In this document: piece by piece, positions 50,198 to 59,284 of the stretch
How the letters are laid out: every line of letters starts with the position of its first letter
Numbering within the stretch: the stretch's first letter is position 1
Assembly (NCBI RefSeq): GCF_009827335.1
Contig: NZ_WTYH01000001.1
Coordinates: forward strand, 1,488,001-1,552,000
Reading direction: 5' to 3'
Length of the DNA stretch: 64,000 nt
From: Aurantiacibacter arachoides
GTDB taxonomy: Bacteria > Pseudomonadota > Alphaproteobacteria > Sphingomonadales > Sphingomonadaceae
Program-made: the position numbers and the translations under genes
The notes under the pieces: generated by a model
Told to the model about the DNA's origin: nothing
Databases searched by the model: none
The model's input: the letters and a program-made list of their open reading frames with translations, nothing else

Positions 50198-50497
50198 ATG
50201 CAGAAGAACTACCGCGACGGCGGTGTGGGGTTGCTTGACGCGGCACCCGGCACCTACCTCGTTTCCGCCTATTTCGATGACAACCAGGCTGATCTGGTCA
50301 CCTGCAACGTGCTCGGCTGGCAGGTCGGGAAGGACCGGCGGCTGACCCCGCTTACCCTGGACGTGCGGGCCGTGGACGAGGACCCGTGGTTTGTCGTCCA
50401 CCCCGATGGCCGCGTGGAAGCGAGCGACGGACGCGGGTGGGACAGCCGCGACGCCTGGCTCGACGACGAGCGCCGGGCGCAGCGACTGGCGGCCTGA
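50198..50497 (+). CDS. Small hypothetical protein
   Basis: A 99-residue cytoplasmic protein, acidic and tryptophan-rich toward the end (DEDPWFVVHPDGRVEASDGRGWDS). No membrane segment or known motif. A strong GGAAGGGAGG precedes the ATG at 50198, and it follows the Mur ligase by 37 nt on the same strand, so it may be co-expressed. Family not recognised. Confidence 0.7.
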   Translation: MQKNYRDGGVGLLDAAPGTYLVSAYFDDNQADLVTCNVLGWQVGKDRRLTPLTLDVRAVDEDPWFVVHPDGRVEASDGRGWDSRDAWLDDERRAQRLAA

Positions 50498-50537
50498 ACC
50501 GAATGGCTCCTGCCGACTGGCCCCTGCCGGCCCGCCC

Positions 50538-51509
50538 CTAGTGGGCGGCGGCCTCGCCCTCGTGTTCCTCGACCGCGTGGCCCAGGCCCAGCACCTTGTG
50601 CAGCACGAATACGATGACGCCGCCCAGCGCCAGCCCGACCAGGGCCGAGATGCCGGCAAAGGTCAGCCAGCCAAGAACGCCGCCCGCCGCGCCCGCGATG
50701 TCCGACACGCCGTGCTCGATGCCCTCGACCCAGTGTTCAGGCCCAGCCACGCCGACTTGCGCCAGGCCGTGCAGGATGATTCCCCCGCCGACCCACAGCA
50801 TGGCGACCGTGCCGACCACGCTCAGGATGGTGAGCAGATGGGGCATGAAGGCCACCAGCCCGCGGCCGATCGATTGCGCGCTGCGCGACTCGCGCTCCGC
50901 CAGGTGCAGGCCGACATCGTCCATCTTCACGATCAGCCCGACCGCGCCGTAGACCACCAGCGTCACAGCGATCCCCACCAGCGCCAGCACCAGTCCGCGC
51001 GTCAGCAGCGATTCGGTGGCCACCTCGTTCAGGGTGATGGCCATGATTTCGGCCGAGAGGATCAGGTCGGTGCGGATGGCCCCGGCAATGCGCGCCTTTT
51101 CGAAGGCCACCGGATCCTCGATCACGTCGTCCAGCGTCTTGCCGTGCTTGGCGCCGCCCAGCTTCTCGATGACCTTTTCAGCGCCTTCGTAGCACAGATA
51201 GGCGCCGCCCAGCATCAGGATAAAGACTATCGCCTGCGGCAGGAACTCGCTCAGCAACAAGGCGCCCGGCAGCAGGATCAGCAGCTTGTTCTTCAGGCTG
51301 CCCTTGGTGATGTTCCAAATGATCGGCAATTCACGCGCGGGCGACAGGCCGGTGACGTAGCCGGGGGTGACGGCGGCATCGTCGATCACCACGCCGGCAG
51401 TCTTGCTGCCGGCGCGGCCGGCGGCGGCGGCGACATCGTCGACGCTGGCGGATGCGACGCGGGCAATCACCGCAACGTCGTCTAGCAGGGCTGTCAGGCC
51501 ACCGGGCAT
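50538..51509 (-). CDS. DUF808 (YedI-like) integral membrane protein
   Basis: A 323-residue inner-membrane protein. It begins with the family signature GGLTALLDDVAVIARVAS and has AGVVIDDAAVTPGYV, then several membrane segments (about 80-100, 165-190 and 215-240, 260-300). Function unknown in the family. The ATG at 51509 has GGAG upstream and places the signature at the N-terminus. Confidence 0.9.
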   Translation of the reverse strand: MPGGLTALLDDVAVIARVASASVDDVAAAAGRAGSKTAGVVIDDAAVTPGYVTGLSPARELPIIWNITKGSLKNKLLILLPGALLLSEFLPQAIVFILMLGGAYLCYEGAEKVIEKLGGAKHGKTLDDVIEDPVAFEKARIAGAIRTDLILSAEIMAITLNEVATESLLTRGLVLALVGIAVTLVVYGAVGLIVKMDDVGLHLAERESRSAQSIGRGLVAFMPHLLTILSVVGTVAMLWVGGGIILHGLAQVGVAGPEHWVEGIEHGVSDIAGAAGGVLGWLTFAGISALVGLALGGVIVFVLHKVLGLGHAVEEHEGEAAAH

Positions 51510-51587
51510 GGGCAGGTCTCCGGGAAATAGGGGTCGCGTGGGATCGAGCCTTTCCAACGCATGAGGGCGCTGTCCAGTGCCGCGGCG

Positions 51588-52118
51588 TTATTGAACGCGG
51601 AAAACCTCGATCCGCACCGCGGGCACCGAGTGGTCCGTGGCAAGGCCCAGCCGCCCGATGAAGGTGCCCTGCCCCAGCCACTGGTAGGCGCCCAGCGGCG
51701 GTTCGAACACCGGGCGGGTGTAGACCGGCACGGGCGCTTCGCCAGCGGCCGGGCGGCAGATGGTGGCGCGGTTGTTGACGTTGATGACGGCGCCGTCGTC
51801 CGTTTCCACGAAATAGTCCGCCTCCAGATCGGTGCAGCCATCGGCGCGGTCGACCTGCCAGTCCCATGCGCCGGGGCGCACGGTCCCGCTGATCCCCTCG
51901 CCCTGCACCGTGCCGCCGGTGATCGGGATGATGCGCCTTGGCCCCAGCGCCGTCGCGCCCAGTTCCTCGGCCGGGCCGATCTCGGCAATGATAGTGAAGG
52001 CCGGCACCAACCGCGGGGCAGGGTCCTGCGGTGCGGCGTCCTGCGCGATGGCATCCTGCGCGGCAGTAGGCGTGGCAGTCATCAAGGCGGCTCCAATCAC
52101 GGCTGCGGCAATACGCAT
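51588..52118 (-). CDS. Secreted DUF3237 family protein
   Basis: A 176-residue protein with a signal peptide (MRIAAAVIGAALMTATPTAAQ) and a beta-barrel domain of DUF3237 type (RRIIPITGGTVQGEGISG, WQVDRADGCTDLEADYFVETDDGAVI). Function unknown. GGAGGGAAAG lies before the ATG at 52118; a longer frame to 52301 is the antiphase of the rpsF leader. Confidence 0.83.
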   Translation of the reverse strand: MRIAAAVIGAALMTATPTAAQDAIAQDAAPQDPAPRLVPAFTIIAEIGPAEELGATALGPRRIIPITGGTVQGEGISGTVRPGAWDWQVDRADGCTDLEADYFVETDDGAVINVNNRATICRPAAGEAPVPVYTRPVFEPPLGAYQWLGQGTFIGRLGLATDHSVPAVRIEVFRVQ

Positions 52119-52190
52119 GGTCTTTCCCTCCTGCACCAGCCCCCCCCCTAGCACGCTTGCATTCGGCGCCAATCCCGCTATGTGCGCTGC

Positions 52191-52260
52191 TTCCCGAGGG
52201 CCCGCGTGGGCCACGGGAAAATCCAGAAAGCCGGAGGGGCGCGCACGGAATTCGCCGTGC
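52191..52260 (+). promoter_or_regulatory. Structured leader of the rpsF operon
   Basis: Two hairpins precede rpsF: TTCCCG-AG-GGCCC-GCGT-GGGCC-A-CGGGAA at 52191-52219 and GCACGG-AATTCG-CCGTGC at 52243-52260. S6:S18 autoregulation through a leader RNA is known in several bacteria; whether this is the same motif is not decided by eye. Confidence 0.4.
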
Positions 52261-52299
52261 CAATGCCAGCGATCGGCGTGAAATGAAAGGAAGCGCAGC

Positions 52300-52665
52300 A
52301 TGGCTCGATACGAGCACGTGTTCCTCGCGCGTCAGGATCTGAGCCAGGCTCAGGTCGACGCGCTTGCTGCCGGTGCCACGGAAATCGTGGAAGGCCAGGG
52401 CGGCAAGGTCGTGAAGACCGAGACCTGGGGCCTCAAGTCCCTCGCCTACAAGATCGACCGCAACCGCAAGGCGCATTTCGTCATGCTCAACATCGACGGC
52501 CCCGGCACGTTGGTGGCAGAGCTCGAGCGCCAGAACCGTATCAACGAAGACATCATCCGCTGGCTGACCATCGCCGTGGAAGACCACGAGGAAGGCCCCT
52601 CCGTGATGATGCGCAAGAACGAGCGCGACAAGAAGCGCCGTTCCGACCGTGAGGACCGCGACTGA
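52300..52665 (+). CDS. rpsF: 30S ribosomal protein S6
   Basis: A 121-residue S6: [20 protein letters not shown] and the conserved GLKSLAYKI and HFVMLNID, ending in a basic-acidic tail ([10 protein letters not shown]) common in alphaproteobacteria. AAAGGAAG precedes the ATG. First gene of rpsF-rpsR-rplI; its stop overlaps the rpsR ATG by one base (TGATG). The leader upstream is structured. Confidence 0.97.
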   Translation: MARYEHVFLARQDLSQAQVDALAAGATEIVEGQGGKVVKTETWGLKSLAYKIDRNRKAHFVMLNIDGPGTLVAELERQNRINEDIIRWLTIAVEDHEEGPSVMMRKNERDKKRRSDREDRD

Positions 52666-52889
52666 TGGCCCGCCCGTTCTACCGCCGCCGCAAGTCCTGC
52701 CCGTTCGAGGCCAAGGACGCCCCCGCGATCGACTACAAGGACGTGCGCCTGCTGCAGGGCTTCATGTCCGAGCGTGGCAAGATCGTGCCCAGCCGCATCA
52801 CCGCCGTTTCCGCCAAGAAGCAGCGCGAGCTGGCCAAGGCGATCAAGCGCGCCCGTCACCTGGGCCTGCTGCCCTACATCGTGAAGTAA
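52665..52889 (+). CDS. rpsR: 30S ribosomal protein S18
   Basis: A 74-residue S18 with [29 protein letters not shown] and [28 protein letters not shown]. It pairs with S6 on the 30S platform, and its start shares a base with the rpsF stop. Confidence 0.97.
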   Translation: MARPFYRRRKSCPFEAKDAPAIDYKDVRLLQGFMSERGKIVPSRITAVSAKKQRELAKAIKRARHLGLLPYIVK

Positions 52890-52902
52890 GGGAGACAGGA
52901 CC

Positions 52903-53523
52903 ATGGATATCATCCTCCTCCAGCGCATCGGCAACCTCGGCCAGATCGGCGACGTCGTTTCCGTGAAGGACGGCTACGCCCGCAACTTCCTCCTGCCGCA
53001 GAAGAAGGCGCTGCGCGCCAACGATGCGAACAGGCGGGTGTTCGAGGCCAACCGTGACAAGCTGGAATCCGACAACGCCGAACGTCGCACCGAGGCCGAA
53101 AAGCAGGGTGAAACGGTCGCCGGCGAAGAGATCGTCCTGATCCGCGCCGCTTCCAACGCTGGCCAGCTTTACGGTTCGGTCAACGTGCGTGACGTGGCCG
53201 ACGCCCTCAAGGCCAAGGGCCACGACATCGACAAGCGCCAGGTCATCATGGGCTCGCCCATCAAGACCATCGGCATGTTCGACGTGACCGTCGCCCTGCA
53301 CCCCGAGGTCGAGATCATCGTGAAGGCGAACGTCGCCCGCTCCGACGACGAGGCCGAACTGCAGAGCAAGGGCGTGGACATCCTCGCCCAGGCGGCCGAA
53401 GACGCAGCCGACGCCCGCGCCGGCGAAGGCTTCCAGGAAGCCATCGATCCCGATCGCGAGCTGGGCGACCTGCCCGCTGCCGAGAGCGACGGCGACGAGG
53501 CCGAGGGCAGCGAAGAGGCCTGA
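52903..53523 (+). CDS. rplI: 50S ribosomal protein L9 with acidic C-terminal extension
   Basis: L9 in its usual place after rpsR. The N-terminal domain MDIILLQRIGNLGQIGDVVSVKDGYARNFLLP is canonical. At 206 residues it is about 55 longer than the E. coli protein; the additional tail (about 165-206) is Glu/Asp/Ala-rich. GGGAGAC precedes the ATG. A good intrinsic terminator follows. Confidence 0.97.
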   Translation: MDIILLQRIGNLGQIGDVVSVKDGYARNFLLPQKKALRANDANRRVFEANRDKLESDNAERRTEAEKQGETVAGEEIVLIRAASNAGQLYGSVNVRDVADALKAKGHDIDKRQVIMGSPIKTIGMFDVTVALHPEVEIIVKANVARSDDEAELQSKGVDILAQAAEDAADARAGEGFQEAIDPDRELGDLPAAESDGDEAEGSEEA

Positions 53524-53552
53524 GCCTCTTCCTCCTGACGCACACAGCAAAG

Positions 53553-53583
53553 GGGCGCTGCCAGCGATGGCGGCGCCCTTTTT
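53553..53583 (+). terminator. Rho-independent terminator of rpsF-rpsR-rplI
   Basis: GGGCGCTGCC-AGCGAT-GGCGGCGCCC, a 10-bp stem with one G-U wobble, followed by TTTTT, 29 nt after the rplI stop. The T-run abuts the convergent SIMPL gene. Confidence 0.88.
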
Positions 53584-54306
53584 CTATTCTGCGGGCACCA
53601 TTGCGAACTCGATGTAGATGTCCCGCTCCACCTGAACCGGCTGCGGCACGATCGGGATCCGGCTGATGCGACTGCCGGTTACCACGATTCGCCCGCCATC
53701 CGATGACCTGTACCGATAGGGGGGCATCCCGCTGTCGGACACCCGCACCACCCGCCCCACGTGCATTCCCAACGAGGACGCAATCGTCTGCGCCTGGGCC
53801 TGGGCATTGCTTACGGCGTTGCGCATGGCCGCGTCCTCCGCGGCGCGCATTACATCGACTGCCTCGACGCTCCAGTCGGGACCGTCGATGTTCGTGGCTC
53901 CGGCCTCGAACAGCGCAGGGATCAGGGTTTCGGCACCTGCGAAGTCGTCGAAGGCGATCTCGAGCCTGCTGCTCGCCTCGAAGCCAATGATCCTCGCGTC
54001 CTGCTCGTCGTCAATATCCTGGGGAAACAACGGCCGAACGCCAAAGCTGTCGGTCGTCACCGACCGGATGCCCGATCCTGCCGCCGCTATGGTCGCCAGC
54101 AACCGTTCGAGCACGATCGCGCTGGCATCCAGCGCCTGGGCGGAACTTGCTCCCCTGGTGGTGACGCCGAGCGATATCGTCATGGTATCGGGCTCGGCCT
54201 CGGCCTCGCCGCTTGCGGATATCATCAGCAGCGGTTCGCTGGGGATAACCTGCTGGGCCGCGGCGGGCGATGCGGCCAGCAATGCGAGAACGGGAAACCA
54301 ATTCAT
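53584..54306 (-). CDS. Secreted SIMPL-domain (DUF541) protein
   Basis: A 240-residue periplasmic protein: signal peptide MNWFPVLALLAASPAAAQ, then the SIMPL domain (ISASGEAEAEPDTMTISLGVTT, MRAAEDAAMRNAVSNAQAQAQTIASSLG). Family members bind or scaffold envelope proteins; function is mostly unknown. It carries IVVTGSRI at 207-214, the same string as at the receptor plug start. GAGGATG, overlapping the upstream stop, serves the ATG at 54306, so it is coupled to the YVTN propeller gene. Confidence 0.87.
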   Translation of the reverse strand: MNWFPVLALLAASPAAAQQVIPSEPLLMISASGEAEAEPDTMTISLGVTTRGASSAQALDASAIVLERLLATIAAAGSGIRSVTTDSFGVRPLFPQDIDDEQDARIIGFEASSRLEIAFDDFAGAETLIPALFEAGATNIDGPDWSVEAVDVMRAAEDAAMRNAVSNAQAQAQTIASSLGMHVGRVVRVSDSGMPPYRYRSSDGGRIVVTGSRISRIPIVPQPVQVERDIYIEFAMVPAE

Positions 54307-54316
54307 ACGTTCATCC

Positions 54317-55321
54317 TCAATCAATCACCGCCAAGCCGTCGCCACCCGGACCGGTGGCAATGCGCCGCAGCACCGCGCCACTGGCAAAGTCGATCTCGGC
54401 GATGGTGTCGCTGGCGGTTTCGGCAGCATAGAGCCGGGTGCCGTCTTCGCTGAACACCAGCGTAACCTGCGCCGCCTCGGCACTACCGGAAACTTCGATA
54501 CGCCGGACCACCTCGCCGCTGCGCGCATCGATCACGGTCAGGTCGCCGCCGCCGTAATTGCTGGACACCAGCCAGCGACCCGAAGGATGAAACGCGAGAC
54601 GGATCGGCGTCGTGCCGGTTTCGACCGCCCGGATTATTTCCAGGGTTGTGGGATCGAGTTGGAAAGCGGTGCTGTCCGCATTGGAGGCAACCCAGAGCTG
54701 CGATCCGTCAGGTGACAGCGCGATTGCCTCTATCTGGTCGCCGACGCGAAGGCGCGCGGTCTCCTGGCGGGTCGCCAGATCGTAACGCACGACCTCGCCG
54801 CGCGGGATGATTGTGCCCCATGCTGTCAGACCATCGGAGGACACCGCCAACAAGTGTGGACCCGGCGGTGCGCCCCCCTCGCCAATTTCGGTGATGCCGA
54901 CGGCCGGCGGCATGCGCCGGCCTGTCATCCGCAACGAGATCAGATAGAGCGAGCCGCGCCCTTCCGCTCCGGCCACGATCTGATCACCATCCAGCCAGAG
55001 GGCACTATGGACGCGGGCATTCTCGCCCAGAGCCTGCCAACCCGCCCTGACTAGGTCTGCCGTTCGGTAGATTTCCACGGTCCTGCCGGAATAGCAGGCG
55101 ACCATCACGAACTGCTTTTCGGGCGATACGGTCAGCTCGTGCGGGTTTTCGCAGGTCGTTGCGCGGTGCGTTTCAGCGCCGGTCGCAAGATCAATGCGGC
55201 TGAGGCTCGCCCCGCGCTTGTTGGCGACGAAGATCGTGCCGCCCTCGTGCCAATCCGTTGATGGCGCAGTGGCGCATCCGGCAAGCATCGCGGCGGCGAC
55301 TACGATGATGGCTGAGCGCAT
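54317..55321 (-). CDS. YVTN-type beta-propeller lipoprotein
   Basis: A 334-residue lipoprotein (lipobox MLAGC) with repeated propeller blades of the YncE/YVTN kind: GTIFVANKRGASLSRIDLATG, LSPDGSQLWVASNADSTAF, FHPSGRWLVSSNYGGGDLTVID, FSEDGTRLYAAETASDTIAEIDFASG. It is presumably periplasmic. AGGGG is 8 nt before the ATG at 55321; an earlier start at 55345 is possible. It leads a two-gene unit with the SIMPL gene (10-nt gap). Confidence 0.85.
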   Translation of the reverse strand: MRSAIIVVAAAMLAGCATAPSTDWHEGGTIFVANKRGASLSRIDLATGAETHRATTCENPHELTVSPEKQFVMVACYSGRTVEIYRTADLVRAGWQALGENARVHSALWLDGDQIVAGAEGRGSLYLISLRMTGRRMPPAVGITEIGEGGAPPGPHLLAVSSDGLTAWGTIIPRGEVVRYDLATRQETARLRVGDQIEAIALSPDGSQLWVASNADSTAFQLDPTTLEIIRAVETGTTPIRLAFHPSGRWLVSSNYGGGDLTVIDARSGEVVRRIEVSGSAEAAQVTLVFSEDGTRLYAAETASDTIAEIDFASGAVLRRIATGPGGDGLAVID

Positions 55322-55353
55322 GGAGGATACCCCTTCACCCGCCACGATAGTGC

Positions 55354-56115
55354 CTATTCGCCGGAAAGGTAGTCCACGATGGCCGAACCGAATTCGGGCT
55401 TCATCACGCTGGACATATGGTTGCCGGGCACGGTCACGACCTTCGCCTGTGGCAGGGCCTCCGCAAGCCGTTCGGGCGAGCCATTGTCGGCGTCATCTTC
55501 TCCTATCAGCACCATCGTCGGCATGGCAATAGTCGCCAGCGCCTCCGCATCGATTTCGTCCACCCCCTGCGTCAGCAGCAGCCGAGCCGCGTGGCGGTCT
55601 ATCCCCTGCGACTTCAGGAAGCTGCGCGCAAAGAACGCCGGATCGCCGTGCTCGATGGTATCGAACCGGTCGATCATGTCGATGAAGAAGGCGACGCGCT
55701 TGCGCCAGTTCACCAGCCCTTCCAGCCCCATCCCCGCCAGCACCAGCCGCCTTGGCGCCAGGCCCGCGGTGACCGCGCTCGCCGCCGTGCGCGCACCGAG
55801 CGAGAAGCCTACGAGATCGTAATCGTGCAGTTCCAGCTCTTCGACGATGGCAAAGGCATCGCGCACCAGCACGCCGGCGGTATAGAGCGCGCCATCCACC
55901 GGCGCATCGCTGTGCCCGTGGACCCGCCAGTCCGGCATGATCGCTTCGAACCCGGCATCGGCCAACCGCCGGGCCGTACCGAACTTGATCCAGTTCATCT
56001 CCGCGCTGGAGAACAGTCCGTGCAGCAGCAGCACGGGTCGCCCTGCGCCCATGCGGTGAACCGCCATTCGCGTGCCGTCATGACTGTCGATGAAGCTGGT
56101 GGTGAGATCGCTCAT
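55354..56115 (-). CDS. Alpha/beta hydrolase
   Basis: A 253-residue cytoplasmic hydrolase. Oxyanion region LLHGLFSSAEMNW, nucleophile elbow GFSLGAR, acidic residue likely in LIGEDDADNGSPE and His in VPGNHMSS. Substrate unknown. The ATG at 56115 is used because 14 further upstream residues include a Cys-rich start without a ribosome-binding site. The gene is 32 nt upstream of the propeller gene on the same strand. Confidence 0.85.
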   Translation of the reverse strand: MSDLTTSFIDSHDGTRMAVHRMGAGRPVLLLHGLFSSAEMNWIKFGTARRLADAGFEAIMPDWRVHGHSDAPVDGALYTAGVLVRDAFAIVEELELHDYDLVGFSLGARTAASAVTAGLAPRRLVLAGMGLEGLVNWRKRVAFFIDMIDRFDTIEHGDPAFFARSFLKSQGIDRHAARLLLTQGVDEIDAEALATIAMPTMVLIGEDDADNGSPERLAEALPQAKVVTVPGNHMSSVMKPEFGSAIVDYLSGE

Positions 56116-56225
56116 GGGTGGCCGGTGGCAGCCACTGGCGATGCAGGCAAGGGCCAACGCCTCGACACCAGAGGTCTGGCACCAGCAATGCCAGGGTCGG
56201 CGCTCTCAGCCCTGAGCCTGCCGCC

Positions 56226-56801
56226 CTACCGGAAGATGCAGTTGGTGCCCGCCCACAGCGTTTCCACGATGGCATTGTCGCCCTCGCCGCTGAACAGGCC
56301 AGAGATCATCGGGCCATCGGGCGAACCGATGATGAACTCCTGCCCCAGCGTGCTGCCTTCCTGCATTTCGACCATCGAATCCTCGAGCATTTCGGCGCGA
56401 GACAGTTGCGGCACGTAGGGCGCACGCGCCATGTAGCCGACGAAGGCGTCTTCTTCGAACACCAGCGTCATGCCCTCGTACTGGGTGGAGGGATAGGCGC
56501 AGTCGTCCCCGCCCTCGGTGGTGCCGGTCGGCTCCCCCAAAATGCTGGCGAGTGTTGCCTCTGTCGCCACGCGCATGGATCCGAAGGGCACGGACAATTC
56601 CTCGAACCCGCCCTGCGCGGGCACGATAATTCCGGTGGCCTGAAGATCGAGCACACCTTCGCCGGCAGTCTCGCCCGCGGAATCCGCGGTCTGCTCTGCC
56701 GCCGGGTCGATATCGTTCGCGGCGTCCCCGTCCGCGGCGGGCGAGCACGCAGCCAAAGCCAGCGGGAGGGCGAGAAAAGCGAGGTTGCGCACGGAAATCA
56801 T
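56226..56801 (-). CDS. Hypothetical lipoprotein downstream of asd
   Basis: A 191-residue lipoprotein (MISVRNLAFLALPLALAAC, lipobox LAAC) with an acidic, Ala-rich linker and a soluble domain containing two Cys (GGDDCAYPST and GTNCIFR at the end) likely to pair. The block STQYEGMTLVFEEDAFVGYM suggests a small beta-sheet domain. No family recognised. Its ATG overlaps the asd stop by 4 nt (ATGA). Confidence 0.75.
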   Translation of the reverse strand: MISVRNLAFLALPLALAACSPAADGDAANDIDPAAEQTADSAGETAGEGVLDLQATGIIVPAQGGFEELSVPFGSMRVATEATLASILGEPTGTTEGGDDCAYPSTQYEGMTLVFEEDAFVGYMARAPYVPQLSRAEMLEDSMVEMQEGSTLGQEFIIGSPDGPMISGLFSGEGDNAIVETLWAGTNCIFR

Positions 56802-57823
56802 CCCTTCTGCAAGTGGCGGCGGCCGAGCAGCTCGGCGATCTGCACCGCGTTCAGCGCGGCGCCCTTGCGCAGGTTGTCCGATACGCACCACAAGGTCAAA
56901 CCGTTGTCCACGGTGGGATCCTCGCGCACGCGGCTGATGTAGGTGGCGCCGTCGCCGGCGGCCTCGACCGGGGTGATGTATCCGCCGTCCTCGCGCTTGT
57001 CGATCAGCATGATGCCCGGCGCCTCGCGCAGGATATCCATGGCGCGGTCGGCGCTCATCTCGCCTTCGAACTCGATGTTCACGGCCTCGGAATGGCCGAC
57101 GAATACCGGCACGCGCACGCAGGTGGCGTTCAGTTTGATCTTCGGATCCAGGATCTTCTTGGTTTCCACCACCATCTTCCACTCTTCCTTGGTGGAGCCA
57201 TCGTCCATGAAGGCGTCGATGTGGGGGATGACGTTGAAGGCGATCTGCTTGGTGAACTTGCGCGGCTCCACCCGGTCACCCACGAAGATGCCGCGGCTCT
57301 GCTCGAACAGCTCGTCCATGCCTTCCTTGCCCGCGCCGGAAACCGACTGGTAGGTGCTCACGATCACGCGCTTAATCCTGGCGACATCGTGCAGCGGCTT
57401 CAGCGCCACCACCAGCTGCGCGGTCGAGCAGTTGGGATTGGCGATGATGTTGCGGGCCTTGTAACCGTCGATCGCGTCGGGGTTCACCTCGGGCACGATC
57501 AAAGGCACGTCGGGGTCCATGCGATAGAGGCTGGAATTGTCGATCACCACGCAGCCCGCTGCCGCCGCCTTGGGCGCGTAGATGCGCGTTGCCTCGCTGC
57601 CGCAGGCGAACAGGGCAATGTCCCATCCGGCGAAGTCGAAGTGCTCCAGGTTCTTGCACTTCACCATCCGGCCTGAATCGCCGACCTCGATCTCCATGTT
57701 GGTGGACCGCGAGCTGGCCACGGCGGCCACCTCGTCCATCGGAAATTCCCGCTCGGCCAGGATCGCGAGCATCTCGCGTCCGACATTCCCCGTCGCCCCT
57801 ACAACCGCTACCCGGTAACCCAT
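56798..57823 (-). CDS. asd: Aspartate-semialdehyde dehydrogenase
   Basis: Reduces aspartyl phosphate to aspartate semialdehyde on the route to lysine, diaminopimelate, threonine and methionine. 341 residues with GATGNVGREML at 9-19, the catalytic Cys132 in NPNCSTAQL, SVSGAGKEGMDEL and the His in VFVGHSEAV. The ATG at 57823 starts MGYRVAVVGATG. The downstream lipoprotein overlaps it by 4 nt. Confidence 0.96.
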   Translation of the reverse strand: MGYRVAVVGATGNVGREMLAILAEREFPMDEVAAVASSRSTNMEIEVGDSGRMVKCKNLEHFDFAGWDIALFACGSEATRIYAPKAAAAGCVVIDNSSLYRMDPDVPLIVPEVNPDAIDGYKARNIIANPNCSTAQLVVALKPLHDVARIKRVIVSTYQSVSGAGKEGMDELFEQSRGIFVGDRVEPRKFTKQIAFNVIPHIDAFMDDGSTKEEWKMVVETKKILDPKIKLNATCVRVPVFVGHSEAVNIEFEGEMSADRAMDILREAPGIMLIDKREDGGYITPVEAAGDGATYISRVREDPTVDNGLTLWCVSDNLRKGAALNAVQIAELLGRRHLQKG

Positions 57824-58123
57824 CGTTTTTCTCGCTTCATGGAACAGGCGGCCTGCCTAGCGCGCCTGATTGGGAGGGCAACAGCAAAGGCGGTTACGAT
57901 CGAAACGGCCGCTCGCTCGCCGCGGGCATTAAGGCGCCGCTAACCGCATTTGCAAAGTCGGCGTAAACCAATCGGCCCGCACACCCAAGCCTGCCCGGGA
58001 CCGGATCGCCCCTGATCCGGACTGGTGCAATCATCTGTGCCCAAGAGATGATCCAACGCGATCGGGGCGGCCTTCCCGATGGAAAGCCGCCCCGACCTTT
58101 TCGCTTGTCCGCGTTTGCGGGCC
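57824..58123. other. 300-nt intergenic region between rplS and asd
   Basis: No gene is supported here. It holds the rplS 3' hairpin (58062-58095) and presumably the asd promoter near 57830-57950. Short open frames on both strands lack ribosome-binding sites. Confidence 0.6.
58062..58095 (-). terminator. Long hairpin after rplS
   Basis: TCGGGGCGGC and GCCGCCCCGA form a 10-bp stem; the interior TTCC-CGAT-GGAA extends it by four pairs after a mismatch. It lies 29 nt beyond the rplS stop. On the rplS strand the following bases have no T-run; on the other strand TTTT follows. It may be a terminator or mRNA 3'-end stabiliser. Confidence 0.55.
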
Positions 58124-58489
58124 TTACTTGGCCACGTTCTCGCGACGCTCCGCGATGCGGGCGCGCTTGCCGGTGCGGCCGCGCAGGTAATACAGCTTGG
58201 CGCGGCGCACCACGCCGCGGCGCACCACGGTGATGGAATCGATGATCGGCGAATACAGCGGGAACACGCGTTCCACGCCTTCGCCGAAGCTCATCTTGCG
58301 AACGGTGAAGTTGGAACCCATGCCGCGGTTCGAACGCGCGATGCACACGCCTTCGTAGTTCTGCACGCGTTCGCGGTTGCCTTCCTTCACCTTGACGCCC
58401 ACGCGCAGCGTGTCGCCGGGGCGGAAAGTGGGGATATCCTTGCCGAGCGCTTCAATGGCTTCGGCCTCGAGAGTCTGGATCAGGTTCAC
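58124..58489 (-). CDS. rplS: 50S ribosomal protein L19
   Basis: A 121-residue L19: [49 protein letters not shown] and [15 protein letters not shown] are canonical. It follows trmD by 6 nt, the usual order of the rpsP-rimM-trmD-rplS set. Confidence 0.97.
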   Translation of the reverse strand: MNLIQTLEAEAIEALGKDIPTFRPGDTLRVGVKVKEGNRERVQNYEGVCIARSNRGMGSNFTVRKMSFGEGVERVFPLYSPIIDSITVVRRGVVRRAKLYYLRGRTGKRARIAERRENVAK

Positions 58490-58495
58490 TGGTCC

Positions 58496-59227
58496 TCAGT
58501 CCTTCTTTTCATGCCGCGCGCCAGAGGCAGGCTGGACCGGAGCGCCACCCTGGCGCTCCCATAAATCCGGCCTGCGTAACCGTGTGTCGTTCTCCGCCTG
58601 GGCTTTCCTCCACGCGGCGATCCTCGCATGATCCCCCGATCGCAGCACTTCGGGGATCGTGCGCCCTTCCCATTCAAAAGGTCGGGTATATTGCGGGTAC
58701 TCCAAGAGACCGTCCTCGAACGATTCCTCGTGCCCGCTGGAAGCCGCGCCCATTACGCCGGGAAGCAGGCGAATGCAAGCATCCAGAATGGCCAGCGCGG
58801 CAGGTTCTCCACCCGACAGCACGATGTCGGCAAGGCTCACCTGCTCGATATGCGGACGGGCTTCGAAGAACCGCTCGTCGAAGCCTTCGAACCGGCCGCA
58901 GATCAGGGTGACGCCGGGGCCGGCGGCAATCTCGCGGATGCGCGCCTGCGTAATGGGTTGGCCGCGCGGCGTCATGGCGAGGACGGGGCACTCGCCCGCC
59001 ACGCTGTCGAGCGCGGTGGCCAGCACGTCCGCCTTTAGCACCATCCCCGCCCCGCCACCTGCTGGCGTATCATCGACGGTGCGATGCTTGTCGGGTGCGA
59101 AGTCGCGTATCTGTACGGTTTCGCAACGCCAGTCCCCCCGATCCCGCGCCCGCCCCGCCAGCGACACGCCGAGCGGACCCGGGAACATCTCGGGGTAGAG
59201 GGTGAGGATGGTGGCGGCAAAGGTCAT
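58496..59227 (-). CDS. trmD: tRNA (guanine37-N1)-methyltransferase
   Basis: Methylates G37 next to the anticodon to prevent frameshifting. The 243-residue SPOUT enzyme has [23 protein letters not shown], the [12 protein letters not shown] block, [10 protein letters not shown] and the knot [17 protein letters not shown]. The ATG at 59227 starts [12 protein letters not shown]. It is separated from rimM by a reductase on the opposite strand and a membrane-protein gene. Confidence 0.96.
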   Translation of the reverse strand: MTFAATILTLYPEMFPGPLGVSLAGRARDRGDWRCETVQIRDFAPDKHRTVDDTPAGGGAGMVLKADVLATALDSVAGECPVLAMTPRGQPITQARIREIAAGPGVTLICGRFEGFDERFFEARPHIEQVSLADIVLSGGEPAALAILDACIRLLPGVMGAASSGHEESFEDGLLEYPQYTRPFEWEGRTIPEVLRSGDHARIAAWRKAQAENDTRLRRPDLWERQGGAPVQPASGARHEKKD

Positions 59228-59284
59228 CGCCGCAAGCGCCTAGCGCCCTGCGCAACGCTTTGCCATCCCGCGCGTTGGCGCAGC

